Positions 1 to 9,014 of a stretch of 64,000 bases of DNA are shown one piece after another (the stretch's first letter is position 1; each line of letters begins with the position of its first letter). The notes under the pieces are model-generated. The model searched no databases. It was not told where the DNA came from and worked only from the letters and a program-made list of their open reading frames with translations. A program made the position numbers and the translations under genes. The stretch comes from Bacteroidetes bacterium ADurb.Bin174 (GTDB taxonomy: Bacteria > Bacteroidota > Bacteroidia > Bacteroidales > Paludibacteraceae): the NCBI GenBank assembly GCA_002070265.1, contig MWCX01000027.1, forward strand, positions 1-64,000. The letters run 5' to 3'.

Positions 1-1
1 T

Positions 2-262
2 TGGTTGCTGGGGAACGAGTTCTCCAAAATCAGCCGTCAGACTAATCACAGCGTAGAAGCCGTTGCCAATTACGTAGAAAAGTTCAAACGTGTCATAGCA
101 CTTGCAAAAGACAATTATGAGATTCACACCATTGCTTTTTTGGTAAAAATATCTCAAAGCTTAGCACAAGAATACTACGACATGTATGGAGAACAAGAGA
201 TTGTAGAGTCACGTAAAAAAGAGTTGGATGAATTATTAAAAAAAACAATTGTTCAACCCTAA
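2..262 (+). CDS. DUF1670-like protein, C-terminal part (cut by window edge)
   Basis: The reading frame is open from the first complete codon, so this is the tail of a gene that starts outside the window. The visible residues resemble the end of the next gene: a helix-turn-helix-like segment (KISRQTNHSVEAVANYVEKF here, TVARETNHSQAAVDRYINDY there) followed by a long helical region. The two genes are 14 bp apart on the same strand, so they look like a tandem duplication or a two-gene unit. DUF1670 has no established function that I know of. A DNA-binding role is inferred only from the helix-turn-helix pattern. Confidence 0.6.
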   Translation, partial: WLLGNEFSKISRQTNHSVEAVANYVEKFKRVIALAKDNYEIHTIAFLVKISQSLAQEYYDMYGEQEIVESRKKELDELLKKTIVQP

Positions 263-276
263 AAAAAGATTTTACA

Positions 277-1032
277 ATGAATCGACAACCTGATGGTATT
301 AGAAAATACCGTACTGCACACGACCGCTTTCTCAAAGAAGAAATCGTTAATTTTTTCAACAGAGAGTTTAGTGGATACTTCGGACCTATTATTTGTGAGA
401 ATATAGCCGAAGCTCTGGTAGAACTGTTCAATCAACATGTGCCGCAGACTGACCGTATTAGACACGGACAAATGCTTTGGAACGCTTTGGACAGTACCAC
501 AAGAGCAGATTCGCCTAATCGAAAGCACAAAGCTGTTGTGCTTTCAATGGTTACGCACGATGATATAGCTCTGTTTGAAAAACAAGTACCTATGCCCAAA
601 ATAAGAGAGCAGGTAGTTGCACGAATTATCAAAGAAGCTTATCAGCAGGGCGGAATCTTATCAATGAGAGACATATCATTGATGCTCACTATAAACGCAC
701 AAACAATATCCATGACAAGAGCTAAATATGAAGCAGATAATCAAACCGTATTGCCCCATCAAGGAGTACTCCATGATATGGGTTCTACAATTACACACAA
801 AAAACAAATTGTTTTTAAGCACATTGTAGAGAAAAAGTCAACTTTAACGGTAGCACGTGAAACAAATCATTCGCAAGCTGCAGTTGACCGTTATATCAAT
901 GATTATCGCAGAGTAAAAACTCTTGTTGATGACAATAAAAACATAGATTTTATTCATCTAACAACCAACATTGCAAAACCGGTAATCAAGCAATATCAAG
1001 ATATTATAAACAATTATGTCAAAGAACGTTAA
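277..1032 (+). CDS. DUF1670 family protein, putative DNA-binding
   Basis: A complete 251-residue protein. It has a charged N-terminal domain (about residues 1-110) and two helix-turn-helix-like segments, around residues 126-151 (GGILSMRDISLMLTINAQTI) and 188-213 (TVARETNHSQAAVDRYINDY). No signal peptide or membrane segment is visible. The overall pattern matches the DUF1670 family as I remember it. The second segment is shared with the truncated gene just upstream, which supports paralogy. The function is unknown. The HTH pattern suggests DNA binding, possibly regulation or a link to mobile DNA, but no transposase catalytic triad is visible. Confidence 0.65.
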   Translation: MNRQPDGIRKYRTAHDRFLKEEIVNFFNREFSGYFGPIICENIAEALVELFNQHVPQTDRIRHGQMLWNALDSTTRADSPNRKHKAVVLSMVTHDDIALFEKQVPMPKIREQVVARIIKEAYQQGGILSMRDISLMLTINAQTISMTRAKYEADNQTVLPHQGVLHDMGSTITHKKQIVFKHIVEKKSTLTVARETNHSQAAVDRYINDYRRVKTLVDDNKNIDFIHLTTNIAKPVIKQYQDIINNYVKER

Positions 1033-1068
1033 CTATTATAAATATATTTGTTTAGCCAAATGGCTATA

Positions 1069-1092
1069 TCCTTGGGGGCTAGGGGGCTTCTT
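1069..1092 (+). repeat. Short G-rich dispersed repeat, partial copy
   Basis: The stretch CTTGGGGGCTAGGGGGCTTC resembles the end of the G/C-rich repeat near 38719-38762 (CTGGGGGATTTAGGGGGCTT). It lies between the DUF1670 stop and the start of the DUF2148 gene. It is probably an intergenic repeat remnant of no coding value. Confidence 0.4.
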
Positions 1093-1099
1093 TTTTACT

Positions 1100-1627
1100 A
1101 TGTTACTCAATGAACGACACACTCGCCGAGAACGCCTGCTCAAAGTGGCGGAAGCTATGGCTACATCAGCCCGCACGGCACCAAAAGGGAAAGGATTTGA
1201 CATCATCGAAATCCTAATTATTACAGACGAACATATAGCCGAGCTTTCGGCAGCAATGCTTCGTTACAGCGAAAAATCGGGCTTGAAATTCTTTATCCGC
1301 GATGCGGGAAACCTGCAACACGCAGAAGCTGTCGTCCTTATCGGAACCAAAATCCAAACACACGGACTAAACTGTGGTTATTGCGGTTTCCCAACCTGCG
1401 ATGAAAAAAATGGCCATCCGGAAATTCCCTGCTCGCTCAATAGCGTGGATGTGGGTATCGCCATCGGTTCAGCATGTGCCACAGCCGCGGATATGCGTGT
1501 GGACAGCCGTGTAATGTTCTCTGCCGGACGAGCCGCACAAGAATTAGGCTGGATGCCGGAATGTTCTAATATCTACGCCATTCCGATTAGTTGCTCTTCG
1601 AAGAATCCGTTTTTTGATAGGAAATAA
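1100..1627 (+). CDS. DUF2148 (ferredoxin-like domain) protein
   Basis: About 175 residues, with the cysteine-rich motif of DUF2148 proteins (CGYCGFPTC) and further cysteines (PCSLNS, GSACATAADM). This could bind an iron-sulfur cluster or another metal. The ATG at 1100 (MLLNERHTRRERLL) is preferred: an upstream in-frame ATG at 1016 would overlap the DUF1670 gene and adds a low-complexity N-terminus translated from the G-rich repeat. Family members are common in anaerobes and their biochemical role is not established. There is no signal peptide, so it is presumably cytoplasmic. Confidence 0.75.
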   Translation: MLLNERHTRRERLLKVAEAMATSARTAPKGKGFDIIEILIITDEHIAELSAAMLRYSEKSGLKFFIRDAGNLQHAEAVVLIGTKIQTHGLNCGYCGFPTCDEKNGHPEIPCSLNSVDVGIAIGSACATAADMRVDSRVMFSAGRAAQELGWMPECSNIYAIPISCSSKNPFFDRK

Positions 1628-1644
1628 AACCTTCCTAACCCCCG

Positions 1645-1735
1645 ATTAATTGAGAAGTTATATGGAAGTTATTGGAAGTTAAAGAAGTTATTCAACAATT
1701 CAACAATTAAACATTACACACTACACATTAAATAA
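1645..1735 (+). repeat. Degenerate short tandem repeats (GAAGTTA / CATTACA words)
   Basis: The intergenic stretch has repeated GAAGTTA words, then CAACAATT twice, then three 7-bp units (CATTACA, CACTACA, CATTAAA at 1712-1732). The GAAGTTA word also occurs in the elements at 27784-27903 and 29510-29693. Here it is antisense relative to those elements when compared with the preceding gene. Confidence 0.55.
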
Positions 1736-1743
1736 AAGGCTAA

Positions 1744-2382
1744 ATGTCAATGATAAACATCTCCATATCCACCGAAATACTCACCGCATGCCCAGAATTC
1801 GCCTTTTCAGCCATTCAATGTAAAGTAAAAAATACCCCTTATAATGCAGAGCTTTGGCAAGAAATTACAGACTTTTCGGAGAAATTTGTAGCTCAAACCC
1901 CTCTGAACAAAATCAACAAATTACCAAACATCCTTGAAACCCGCGAAGCTTACAAAAAGTTAGGAAAAGACCCCAACCGCTACCGCCCATCGGCAGAAGC
2001 ACTTTGCAGACGTATTGTACGTGGTATTCCGCTCTATCAGATTAACACAGTGGTTGATTTAATCAATCTCGTTTCGATGAAGTATGGTTATTCTATCGGC
2101 GGATTTGATGCGGATAAAATCCAAGGAGATTTAATTTTGGGGGTAGGAAAAGCTGATGAAAAGTTTAAAGCTATCGGTCGCGGACTGCTCAATATAGAAG
2201 GACTGCCCATTTATCGGGATAATATCGGCGGTATTGGCACACCCACAAGCGACGAAGAACGCACCAAAATCTTACTCGAAACTACTAACTTGCTGATAAT
2301 TATCAATGGCTATTCGGGAAAAAGCGGTTTGGCGGAAGTGACAGAGTATGCCAAGGGATTGATAAAAAAATTTGCCAATTAA
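1744..2382 (+). CDS. B3/B4 (PheT-like) domain protein
   Basis: A 212-residue protein matching the free-standing B3/4 domain family, related to the B3/B4 domain of the phenylalanyl-tRNA synthetase beta subunit. Supporting segments are KLGKDPNRYRPSAEALCRRI and the later IGGFDADKI and GIGTPTSDEERT regions. In PheRS this domain takes part in tRNA recognition and editing. Stand-alone members are often assigned putative tRNA-editing roles, but this is not shown here. It is cytoplasmic, with no signal. The start could be the ATG at 1744 or the one two codons later. Confidence 0.75.
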   Translation: MSMINISISTEILTACPEFAFSAIQCKVKNTPYNAELWQEITDFSEKFVAQTPLNKINKLPNILETREAYKKLGKDPNRYRPSAEALCRRIVRGIPLYQINTVVDLINLVSMKYGYSIGGFDADKIQGDLILGVGKADEKFKAIGRGLLNIEGLPIYRDNIGGIGTPTSDEERTKILLETTNLLIIINGYSGKSGLAEVTEYAKGLIKKFAN

Positions 2383-2468
2383 ATTTTGATCGCACCCGAC
2401 CTTGTCCGGTGAACCAAAAAATATAACTATTTTTAATACTAATACGAATTGATTCACCCTATTTTAAG

Positions 2469-2499
2469 TTGTTTATACTATTTATTTTGAGTAATTTTG
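2469..2499 (+). promoter_or_regulatory. Promoter of the methylmalonyl-CoA decarboxylase operon
   Basis: TTG at 2469-2471, a 20-bp spacer and TAATTTTG at 2492-2499 match the Bacteroidetes consensus (TTTG/TTG, 19-21 bp, TAnnTTTG). The start codon of mce is at 2622, so the predicted leader is a little over 110 nt and AT-rich. I see no clear riboswitch structure in it. Confidence 0.6.
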
Positions 2500-2621
2500 C
2501 GGGAAATTTAAAATAAAGAAAAATTTCTTTATTAATTCTTTCTAAAACACATTAAAAACACAAGCTTGATTTCGTTTTTACAAAATTATAATTCCATTCA
2601 TTCATTTCATCATAGTAGCAT

Positions 2622-3032
2622 ATGAAAATTACACACATTGAGCATTTAGGTATTGCCGTTAAGAGTTTAGAAGAAGCCATTCCGTTTTACGAAGAAGTAT
2701 TGGGGCTTAAGTGTTATGCCATTGAAGAAGTAGCCGAGCAAAAGGTAAAAACCGCATTTTTCATGGTCGGACAAACAAAAATCGAGTTATTGGAATCCAC
2801 TGACCCTGAAGGTCCTGTTGGAAGTTTCATCGAAAAACGCGGACAAGGCATTCATCATCTTGCTTTTGCTGTCGAAGGCTTACAAAAGAATCTTAATTAT
2901 TTAGAGGAAAAAGGAATCAGATTAATTGACAAAACTCCAAGGAAAGGAGCTGAGGGTCTTAATATTGCATTTTTGCATCCGAAATCAACTTTTGGGGTGC
3001 TGACTGAGTTGTGCGAAAAGCCTAAACAATAA
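2622..3032 (+). CDS. mce: Methylmalonyl-CoA epimerase
   Basis: A 136-residue protein of the glyoxalase/VOC fold, the normal size for this enzyme. It interconverts (R)- and (S)-methylmalonyl-CoA, linking the B12-dependent mutase to decarboxylation to propionyl-CoA. Expected metal-ligand positions are visible: His8 (HIEHLGIAV), the GQGIHHLAF block near residues 75-81 and a glutamate near the C-terminus (LTELCEK). It is the first gene of the operon and mmdA follows after 43 bp. The assignment is strong from both sequence and context. Confidence 0.93.
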   Translation: MKITHIEHLGIAVKSLEEAIPFYEEVLGLKCYAIEEVAEQKVKTAFFMVGQTKIELLESTDPEGPVGSFIEKRGQGIHHLAFAVEGLQKNLNYLEEKGIRLIDKTPRKGAEGLNIAFLHPKSTFGVLTELCEKPKQ

Positions 3033-3075
3033 TGACAATCAAAACAACAATATAACAGCGTTACATATTCTACAT

Positions 3076-4635
3076 ATGGAAAATAAAGAAAAAATTAAAA
3101 ATCTAATTGATTTGCGTGCTCAAGCCAAATTGGGTGGCGGAGAAAAAAGAATTGCAGCTCAGCACGCAAAAGGTAAATTTACGGCACGCGAGCGTATTGA
3201 CATGCTACTTGATGAGGGCAGTTTCGAAGAATTAGATATGTTCGTAACCCACCGTTGCAATAATTTTGGTATAGAAAAAGAAAAATACTTAGGCGATGGC
3301 GTTGTTACAGGACACGGTACTATTGACGGCCGTACGGTGTATGTGTTTGCACAAGACTTTACCGTATTCGGCGGATCTTTGTCCGAAACCATGGCACTGA
3401 AAATTTGTAAAGTAATGGACATGGCCATGAACATGGGCTGCCCGGTAATCGGCATCAACGACTCGGGAGGTGCACGTATCCAGGAAGGTGTTACCTCTTT
3501 GGCCGGTTATGCTGAAATTTTTGAGCGGAACATTCTTGCTTCAGGTGTGGTACCACAAATTTCAGCGATTTTCGGTCCATGTGCCGGTGGAGCAGTTTAT
3601 TCCCCTGCCTTGACAGACTTCATCATGATGACCGAACAGAATTCGTATATGTTCGTGACCGGACCCAAGGTGGTAAAATCTGTTACCGGAGAAGATATTT
3701 CTATTGAAGATTTGGGGGGAGCCGACGTACATGCCGGAAAATCAGGAGTATCTCACTTCAAAGTAGAAAATGAAGAAGAAGGATTGCTGTTAATTCGCAA
3801 ATTGCTTTCCTATCTTCCTCAAAATAATTTGGAAGAAGCTCCCATCTTTAGCAGCAATGACCCCATTGATCGCTTAGAAGACAGCTTGAATGAAATCATT
3901 CCTGATAATCCGAACCAGCCTTATGATATGAAAAATGTGATTCATGCCATAATTGATAACGGCGAATTTTTGGAAGTTCACAGAAATTATGCACGCAACA
4001 TCATCGTTGGATTTTCACGCCTCAATGGTGCATCCGTAGGTATAATTGCCAACCAGCCCAACTTCCTGGCAGGTGTATTGGATTGTGACTCCTCGAGAAA
4101 GGCAGCGCGTTTTGTACGCTTCTGTGATGCGTTTAATATCCCCATCCTCACCTTAGTTGACGTTCCCGGATTCTTACCCGGTTCAGGACAAGAATATGCG
4201 GGTATTATTAGCCATGGCGCCAAATTGATGTTTGCCTATGGCGAAGCTACCGTGCCCAAAGTGACGGTTACCCTCAGAAAATCATATGGTGGTGCTCATG
4301 ATGTGATGAGTTGCAAGCAATTGCGCGGAGACTTCAATTACGCCTGGCCTACTGCCGAAATTGCTGTGATGGGTGCGGCAGGTGCCGTTGAAGTTTTGGA
4401 AGGACGTGCTATTAAATCCATGAATGATCCGGAAGAAAAAGCCAAATACATAGCTGAAAAGGTAACCGACTATAATGAAAAATTTGCCAATCCCTATCAG
4501 GCAGCAGCTTACGGTTATATTGATGATGTGATCGAACCGAGAAACACCCGTTTCCGTGTGATTCGTGCTTTCCAGGCATTGCAAACCAAGAAGGTTGTCA
4601 ACCCACTGAAAAAACATTCCAATATTCCGTTGTAA
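3076..4635 (+). CDS. mmdA: Methylmalonyl-CoA decarboxylase alpha (carboxyltransferase) subunit
   Basis: A 519-residue acyl-CoA carboxyltransferase with the N- and C-terminal crotonase-like halves. Typical motifs are [41 protein letters not shown] and [18 protein letters not shown]. It moves the carboxyl group of methylmalonyl-CoA to biotin on the carrier subunit. By itself it could also be a propionyl-CoA carboxylase beta subunit. The sodium-pump gamma/delta and beta subunits downstream favour the decarboxylase direction, which makes propionyl-CoA and a sodium gradient. The start codon follows mce closely, consistent with co-transcription. Confidence 0.92.
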   Translation: MENKEKIKNLIDLRAQAKLGGGEKRIAAQHAKGKFTARERIDMLLDEGSFEELDMFVTHRCNNFGIEKEKYLGDGVVTGHGTIDGRTVYVFAQDFTVFGGSLSETMALKICKVMDMAMNMGCPVIGINDSGGARIQEGVTSLAGYAEIFERNILASGVVPQISAIFGPCAGGAVYSPALTDFIMMTEQNSYMFVTGPKVVKSVTGEDISIEDLGGADVHAGKSGVSHFKVENEEEGLLLIRKLLSYLPQNNLEEAPIFSSNDPIDRLEDSLNEIIPDNPNQPYDMKNVIHAIIDNGEFLEVHRNYARNIIVGFSRLNGASVGIIANQPNFLAGVLDCDSSRKAARFVRFCDAFNIPILTLVDVPGFLPGSGQEYAGIISHGAKLMFAYGEATVPKVTVTLRKSYGGAHDVMSCKQLRGDFNYAWPTAEIAVMGAAGAVEVLEGRAIKSMNDPEEKAKYIAEKVTDYNEKFANPYQAAAYGYIDDVIEPRNTRFRVIRAFQALQTKKVVNPLKKHSNIPL

Positions 4636-4729
4636 ACGTTTAAGAGTAAAAAATAAGCCTGTTATTCCCAACATTCAAATTGATGAATTTTGGAAATACA
4701 GATTATAATATAAAGAAAAATAATAAGCT

Positions 4730-5080
4730 ATGAGTTTAATAACAATACAACTGAGTGACATCTTATTGATGACTGTTGTTGGTATATTAGTGGTTTTCAT
4801 CGCATTGGCAATTTTGGTTTTTGCCTTTATCGGCTTTGGAAAACTAAGCAACAAATCCTTCAGTCTGAAACGTAAAAAAACAGTGACAGATACTGAAACG
4901 ATTGCAACAGAAAAGAAAATAATCAGCGGACCGGAAGTAGCTGCCATCGCTATGGCATTGCATCTTTTTCTGAGTGATGAACATGATGAGGAAAGTAACG
5001 TAATAACTATCAAACGCATAGAAAGACGTTATTCCCCCTGGAGTTCAAAAATATACAGTATGAGAAATTTAATTCGGTAA
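4730..5080 (+). CDS. OadG-type (gamma/delta) subunit of sodium-pumping decarboxylase
   Basis: A 116-residue membrane protein with one hydrophobic segment near the N-terminus (about residues 10-36, DILLMTVVGILVVFIALAIL) and a charged cytoplasmic tail, the usual shape of OadG/MmdD. It anchors and assembles the complex between the carboxyltransferase and the membrane pump. The tail ends in a basic YSPWSSKIYSMRNLIR-like stretch common to such subunits in Bacteroidales. It lies 94 bp after mmdA and 19 bp before the biotin carrier gene. Confidence 0.82.
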   Translation: MSLITIQLSDILLMTVVGILVVFIALAILVFAFIGFGKLSNKSFSLKRKKTVTDTETIATEKKIISGPEVAAIAMALHLFLSDEHDEESNVITIKRIERRYSPWSSKIYSMRNLIR

Positions 5081-5099
5081 AAAATAACAGCATAAAGCA

Positions 5100-5549
5100 A
5101 TGAAAAAATTTAAATTCACCATCGGTGGTAGTAACTATTCAGTGAATGTCAAAGGGATAGAAAACAATATTGCCGAAATAGAAGTCAACGGCACTCCCTA
5201 CGAAATTGAAATAGAGCAAGAAATCAAAACATCTAAAACTCCTGTGGTATTGGTCAGGAAAGAAGTAAAAACCAAACACGGAGATGAAAGGATGAAAGAA
5301 AACCTCAGTCCCGTCTCCGAAGAAAAAAGACCAAGTTCCAAAACCATCAAATCACCGCTTCCCGGAAATATAATAAAAGTCAATGTGAATGTCGGGGACA
5401 GTTTTAAAGACGGAGACATATTGATGATAATTGAGTCTATGAAGATGGAAAACAATATTTTAGCCGAACACGACGGTAAAATAACTAAAATTTGTGCTCC
5501 TGCCGGAAAGGCTGTATTGCAAGATGAAGTATTATTTGAAATTGAATAG
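5100..5549 (+). CDS. mmdC: Biotin carrier subunit of methylmalonyl-CoA decarboxylase
   Basis: 149 residues. There is an N-terminal beta-rich region, a charged linker (about residues 55-82) and a C-terminal biotinyl/lipoyl domain with the attachment motif ESMKMEN (biotin on Lys115). It shuttles the carboxyl group from the alpha subunit to the membrane beta subunit. The linker is Lys/Glu/Ser-rich instead of the long Pro/Ala linker of some carriers. It ends 3 bp before the beta-subunit gene, so the genes are translationally close. Confidence 0.9.
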   Translation: MKKFKFTIGGSNYSVNVKGIENNIAEIEVNGTPYEIEIEQEIKTSKTPVVLVRKEVKTKHGDERMKENLSPVSEEKRPSSKTIKSPLPGNIIKVNVNVGDSFKDGDILMIIESMKMENNILAEHDGKITKICAPAGKAVLQDEVLFEIE

Positions 5550-5552
5550 ACC

Positions 5553-6785
5553 ATGAATAGAAAAATCAAAAGATTCACTTTTACACTTCTGCTAATTAGT
5601 CTGTTCAGTGTTACGCAGGTATTTGGGCAAGATAGCGGAATAGGCGATTCCATTCTGAAAAGTCTGAATACATTCTGGTCAAATACCGGATTCGCTAATT
5701 TTGCTTTTAAGAATTTGTCCATGATTGCCGTTGGGATCATCTTTATCATCCTCGCCGTCAAAAAGGGCTGGGAGCCACTGTTGCTTGTGCCCATAGGCTT
5801 TGGGATGATCGTTGGTAATATCCCTTTTTCAACGGGTTATGAAATTGGCATCTACGAAGAAGGTTCGGTATTGAACATCTTGTATTCGGGTGTAGTAAAA
5901 GGATGGTATCCGCCGCTTATCTTTTTAGGCATTGGTGCCATGACCGATTTTTCATCGTTAATATCCAATCCTAAATTGATGCTCTTGGGTGCTGCGGCAC
6001 AAGTAGGTATTTTCCTGACTTTCTTCGGAGCTTTTGCGATAGGCTTTACACCTCAAGAGTCGGGTGCAATTGGAATTATTGGCGGTGCTGACGGTCCGAC
6101 CGCAATTTTCTTAGCTTCCAAATTGGCTCCTGAAATGATTGGAACCATTGCTGTTACTGCCTATTCGTACATGGCTCTGATTCCTTTATTACAACCACCG
6201 GTGATGAGGCTGCTGACTACAAAAAAAGAAAGGGTTATCCGAATGAAACCACCACGTGCGGTTTCCAAGACAGAAAAAATTGCATTTCCAATTATTGGTT
6301 TGATATTGACGGCTTTTATCTCTCCAAGCGCACTACCGTTATTAGGTATGTTGTTTTTGGGGAACCTCTTAAAAGAGTCAACGGTTACTGAGAGATTAGC
6401 GGAAACAGCACGGTTTGCTCTGATCAATAGTATTACCATCATATTAGGGTTTACTGTTGGTGCATCTACGCAAGCAGACCGATTTATTACCTGGGATTCT
6501 TTGAAGATTTTCGGACTGGGAGCATTGTCGTTTATTATTGCAACAGCTTGCGGTGTCCTGTTTGCCAAAGTCATGAACCTCTTCTTGAAAGAAGGCAATA
6601 AGGTGAATCCGCTGATAGGCTCCGCAGGAGTGTCTGCCGTTCCTGCCGCTGCGCGTGTTTCACAGGAACAGGGTCTCCAGGCCGACAAAACCAATCATCT
6701 GCTTATGCATGCCATGGCACCCAATGTTGCCGGTGTCATAGGATCGGCGGTTGCTGCAGGTATCTTACTAAGCTTACTGACTTGA
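5553..6785 (+). CDS. mmdB: Sodium-translocating decarboxylase beta subunit
   Basis: A 410-residue polytopic inner-membrane protein with a signal-like N-terminus (MNRKIKRFTFTLLLISLFSVTQVFG) and about nine to eleven hydrophobic segments. The highly conserved GGADGPTAIF motif (near residues 175-185) contains the Asp used for sodium/proton coupling in OadB/MmdB. It decarboxylates carboxybiotin and exports Na+. It is the last gene of the operon; the next gene starts 43 bp later but belongs to another function. Confidence 0.92.
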   Translation: MNRKIKRFTFTLLLISLFSVTQVFGQDSGIGDSILKSLNTFWSNTGFANFAFKNLSMIAVGIIFIILAVKKGWEPLLLVPIGFGMIVGNIPFSTGYEIGIYEEGSVLNILYSGVVKGWYPPLIFLGIGAMTDFSSLISNPKLMLLGAAAQVGIFLTFFGAFAIGFTPQESGAIGIIGGADGPTAIFLASKLAPEMIGTIAVTAYSYMALIPLLQPPVMRLLTTKKERVIRMKPPRAVSKTEKIAFPIIGLILTAFISPSALPLLGMLFLGNLLKESTVTERLAETARFALINSITIILGFTVGASTQADRFITWDSLKIFGLGALSFIIATACGVLFAKVMNLFLKEGNKVNPLIGSAGVSAVPAAARVSQEQGLQADKTNHLLMHAMAPNVAGVIGSAVAAGILLSLLT

Positions 6786-6828
6786 TAAGGACAGCAGAAG
6801 CTGAACACAATAAAAACCAAACATTACT

Positions 6829-8964
6829 ATGAATAATACTGATAATTACGAAATTGCCCTGAGTTTTGCCCTGCAAACCAACAGAAATGTTTTTTTGACA
6901 GGCAAAGCAGGAACCGGTAAAACGACTTTTCTGCATCATCTCAGGAAACTGACAAATAAACAAACTGCTATAGTAGCACCCACCGGCGTTGCAGCCATCA
7001 ATGCCGGTGGTGTTACTTTACACTCACTCTTCCAACTGCCTTTCACTCCCTTTATTCCTACTTCTGAAGGCATTAAAAACTTACTGGAAAAAGGTAAAAT
7101 TCGTAGTGCAAAACGTAAAATTTTACAAGAATTGGAATTGCTCATCATCGATGAAATCAGTATGGTAAGAGCCGACACCCTGGATGCTGTCGATAGTTTA
7201 CTGCGACACCTACGTTACAGACACAGGGAACCTTTTGGTGGTGTGCAAGTCATTTTCATCGGCGATATGTTTCAATTATCTCCTGTCATCAATGAAGAAG
7301 AATGGAAATTACTGTCTCCGTACTATCAGTCTCCGTACTTTTTTCACAGCCACGCCATTTCACAAAATCAACCGGTGTATATTGAACTGGAAAAAGTATA
7401 TCGTCAAGAAGACATGCAATTCGTCAATATTTTAAATGAAGTCAGGAATAATCGTCTAACGGACAAAAGTTTACAGGCATTGCAAAGTCGTTACAATCCG
7501 ACTTTCATTCCGCCGGCGGATGATACCTATATTACGCTGACAACTCATAATTACAAGGCAGATCGCATCAATGCAGAAGAGCTGGACAAACTAACGGGCA
7601 AGACATACCTCTTCAAAGCAATGATAGAAGGAGAGTTTTACGAAAACAACTACCCCACTGATGAAAACTTGATCTTGAAAAAAGGCGCCAAAGTGATGTT
7701 GATTAAAAACGACACCGAAACGCCAAGACGTTTCTATAACGGTAAAATCGGTACCATCACTGCCATAGAAGAAGACACCATCACCCTTGAATGTCCGGAA
7801 GACGACAGTACCATAGAAGTTAAACGCATGGAATGGGAAAATATCCGTTATCAGGTGGATGATAAAACCAAACAGATTGAGGAAAATGTGATAGGAAAAT
7901 TCATCCAGTTCCCCTTGCGGTTAGCCTGGGCAATAACCATCCATAAAAGTCAGGGCTTGACTTTCGACAAAGCGGTGATTGACGCCGGACAAGCCTTCAC
8001 AGCCGGACAGGTGTATGTAGCTTTAAGCCGCTGCAGAACTTTGGAAGGCATGGTATTGCTGAGCAAGATCAATCCTTTCAGCATTGAAAACGATCCCCTG
8101 ATCTTAGAGCATGAAAAGCAAAAACTATTGCCGAACAAATTGGAACAAGAGTTGGAACGTTCACAACATACTTTCAGAATATTTATGTTGAAGCTCCTCT
8201 TCGATTTTAATGATAAGCTCGGACAATTCAACCGTTTAAAGAAATCCATGGATGAGATGACTACTTCGTTCAACGAAGAAACGCTACCCTACTTAAAAAA
8301 TATCGGTAAACAACTTGAAGAACTGAAAGAAGTAGCGGATAAATTTAGCAAACAATTGGATAGATTATTTCAACATTTTCCCGTCAATGAAGCATACCTC
8401 ACAGAACGCATCGAAGCTGCTTGTTCCTTCTTCCTTGAGAAAATAGGCATACTTATTAAAACCATTGCGGATTCGCCTGCTACGACCGATAGCAGAGAAA
8501 ACGCCAAGGTTTATAATGAAGGGATGAAAAGCCTTCACGAAAATCTGTCTTTACAGCAATACATCATGAAAAAATTACGGCATCCGTTTGTTGCAGAGCA
8601 ATATTTCAATTTTAAGAATAAGTTTGTGGTGCCTGATGTGAAAATCAATGCTTATTCTAAAACGAAAGCATCTAAAACAAAAGCAATAACCGTCAAATAT
8701 CCAAACTTATACTTCAGATTATTGGAATTGCGCAACCAAATATCCGACAACGACAATATTCCCGTGTACCTCATAGCCGCCAACAAAACCTTGGTAGAAA
8801 TGGCTGACTCGCTGCCCCTTACTGAAAAAGAATTATTACAAATTCACGGCTTCGGAAAGGTCAAAGTCAAGAAATTTGGTCCGTACTTTTTGGATGTCAT
8901 CAAGGAGTTTTGCGAAGACCATCAATTGAGAACAAACGAAGAGGGGCGATTAATACTGGATTAA
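6829..8964 (+). CDS. Superfamily 1 helicase (RecD/Pif1-like) with C-terminal HRDC domain
   Basis: 711 residues. Visible motifs are Walker A GKAGTGKTTF (residues 25-34), Walker B LIIDEISMV (about 105-113), GDMFQLSPV, and the C-terminal helicase signatures TIHKSQGLTFDKAVID and QVYVALSRC. A helical middle region is followed by an HRDC-like domain near residues 635-700 (LRNQISDNDNIPVYLIAANK, then a helix-hairpin IHGFGKVKVKKFG). It probably unwinds DNA in recombination or repair. Proteins of this layout are common single-copy genes in Bacteroidetes, but substrate and pathway are not known to me. It may be partly co-transcribed with the decarboxylase operon. Confidence 0.85.
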   Translation: MNNTDNYEIALSFALQTNRNVFLTGKAGTGKTTFLHHLRKLTNKQTAIVAPTGVAAINAGGVTLHSLFQLPFTPFIPTSEGIKNLLEKGKIRSAKRKILQELELLIIDEISMVRADTLDAVDSLLRHLRYRHREPFGGVQVIFIGDMFQLSPVINEEEWKLLSPYYQSPYFFHSHAISQNQPVYIELEKVYRQEDMQFVNILNEVRNNRLTDKSLQALQSRYNPTFIPPADDTYITLTTHNYKADRINAEELDKLTGKTYLFKAMIEGEFYENNYPTDENLILKKGAKVMLIKNDTETPRRFYNGKIGTITAIEEDTITLECPEDDSTIEVKRMEWENIRYQVDDKTKQIEENVIGKFIQFPLRLAWAITIHKSQGLTFDKAVIDAGQAFTAGQVYVALSRCRTLEGMVLLSKINPFSIENDPLILEHEKQKLLPNKLEQELERSQHTFRIFMLKLLFDFNDKLGQFNRLKKSMDEMTTSFNEETLPYLKNIGKQLEELKEVADKFSKQLDRLFQHFPVNEAYLTERIEAACSFFLEKIGILIKTIADSPATTDSRENAKVYNEGMKSLHENLSLQQYIMKKLRHPFVAEQYFNFKNKFVVPDVKINAYSKTKASKTKAITVKYPNLYFRLLELRNQISDNDNIPVYLIAANKTLVEMADSLPLTEKELLQIHGFGKVKVKKFGPYFLDVIKEFCEDHQLRTNEEGRLILD

Positions 8965-8977
8965 AGGGCGTGCAAAA

Positions 8978-9014
8978 CTAAAGTTATACTTTAGATATTC
9001 ATGAAAAACAATTA
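8978..9014 (+). repeat. Solo copy of the ATPase-associated palindromic repeat
   Basis: CTAAAGTTATACTTTAG followed by ATATTCATGAAAAACAATTA is nearly identical to the two copies in front of the AAA_14/DUF4143 ATPase at 15020-15087, but no ATPase gene follows here. The TATCTTTG -10-like element that follows the repeat at 15086 is absent. It lies 14 bp after the helicase stop. Interpreted as a relict or independent copy. Confidence 0.7.

Noticed and set aside
1016..1099. N-terminal extension of the DUF2148 protein from an ATG at 1016
   Set aside because: It overlaps the DUF1670 gene and translates a G-rich intergenic repeat; the ATG at 1100 gives the normal family start.
3159..3458. Minus-strand frames inside mmdA and other strong genes
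   Set aside because: Shadows of well-supported genes on the opposite strand.
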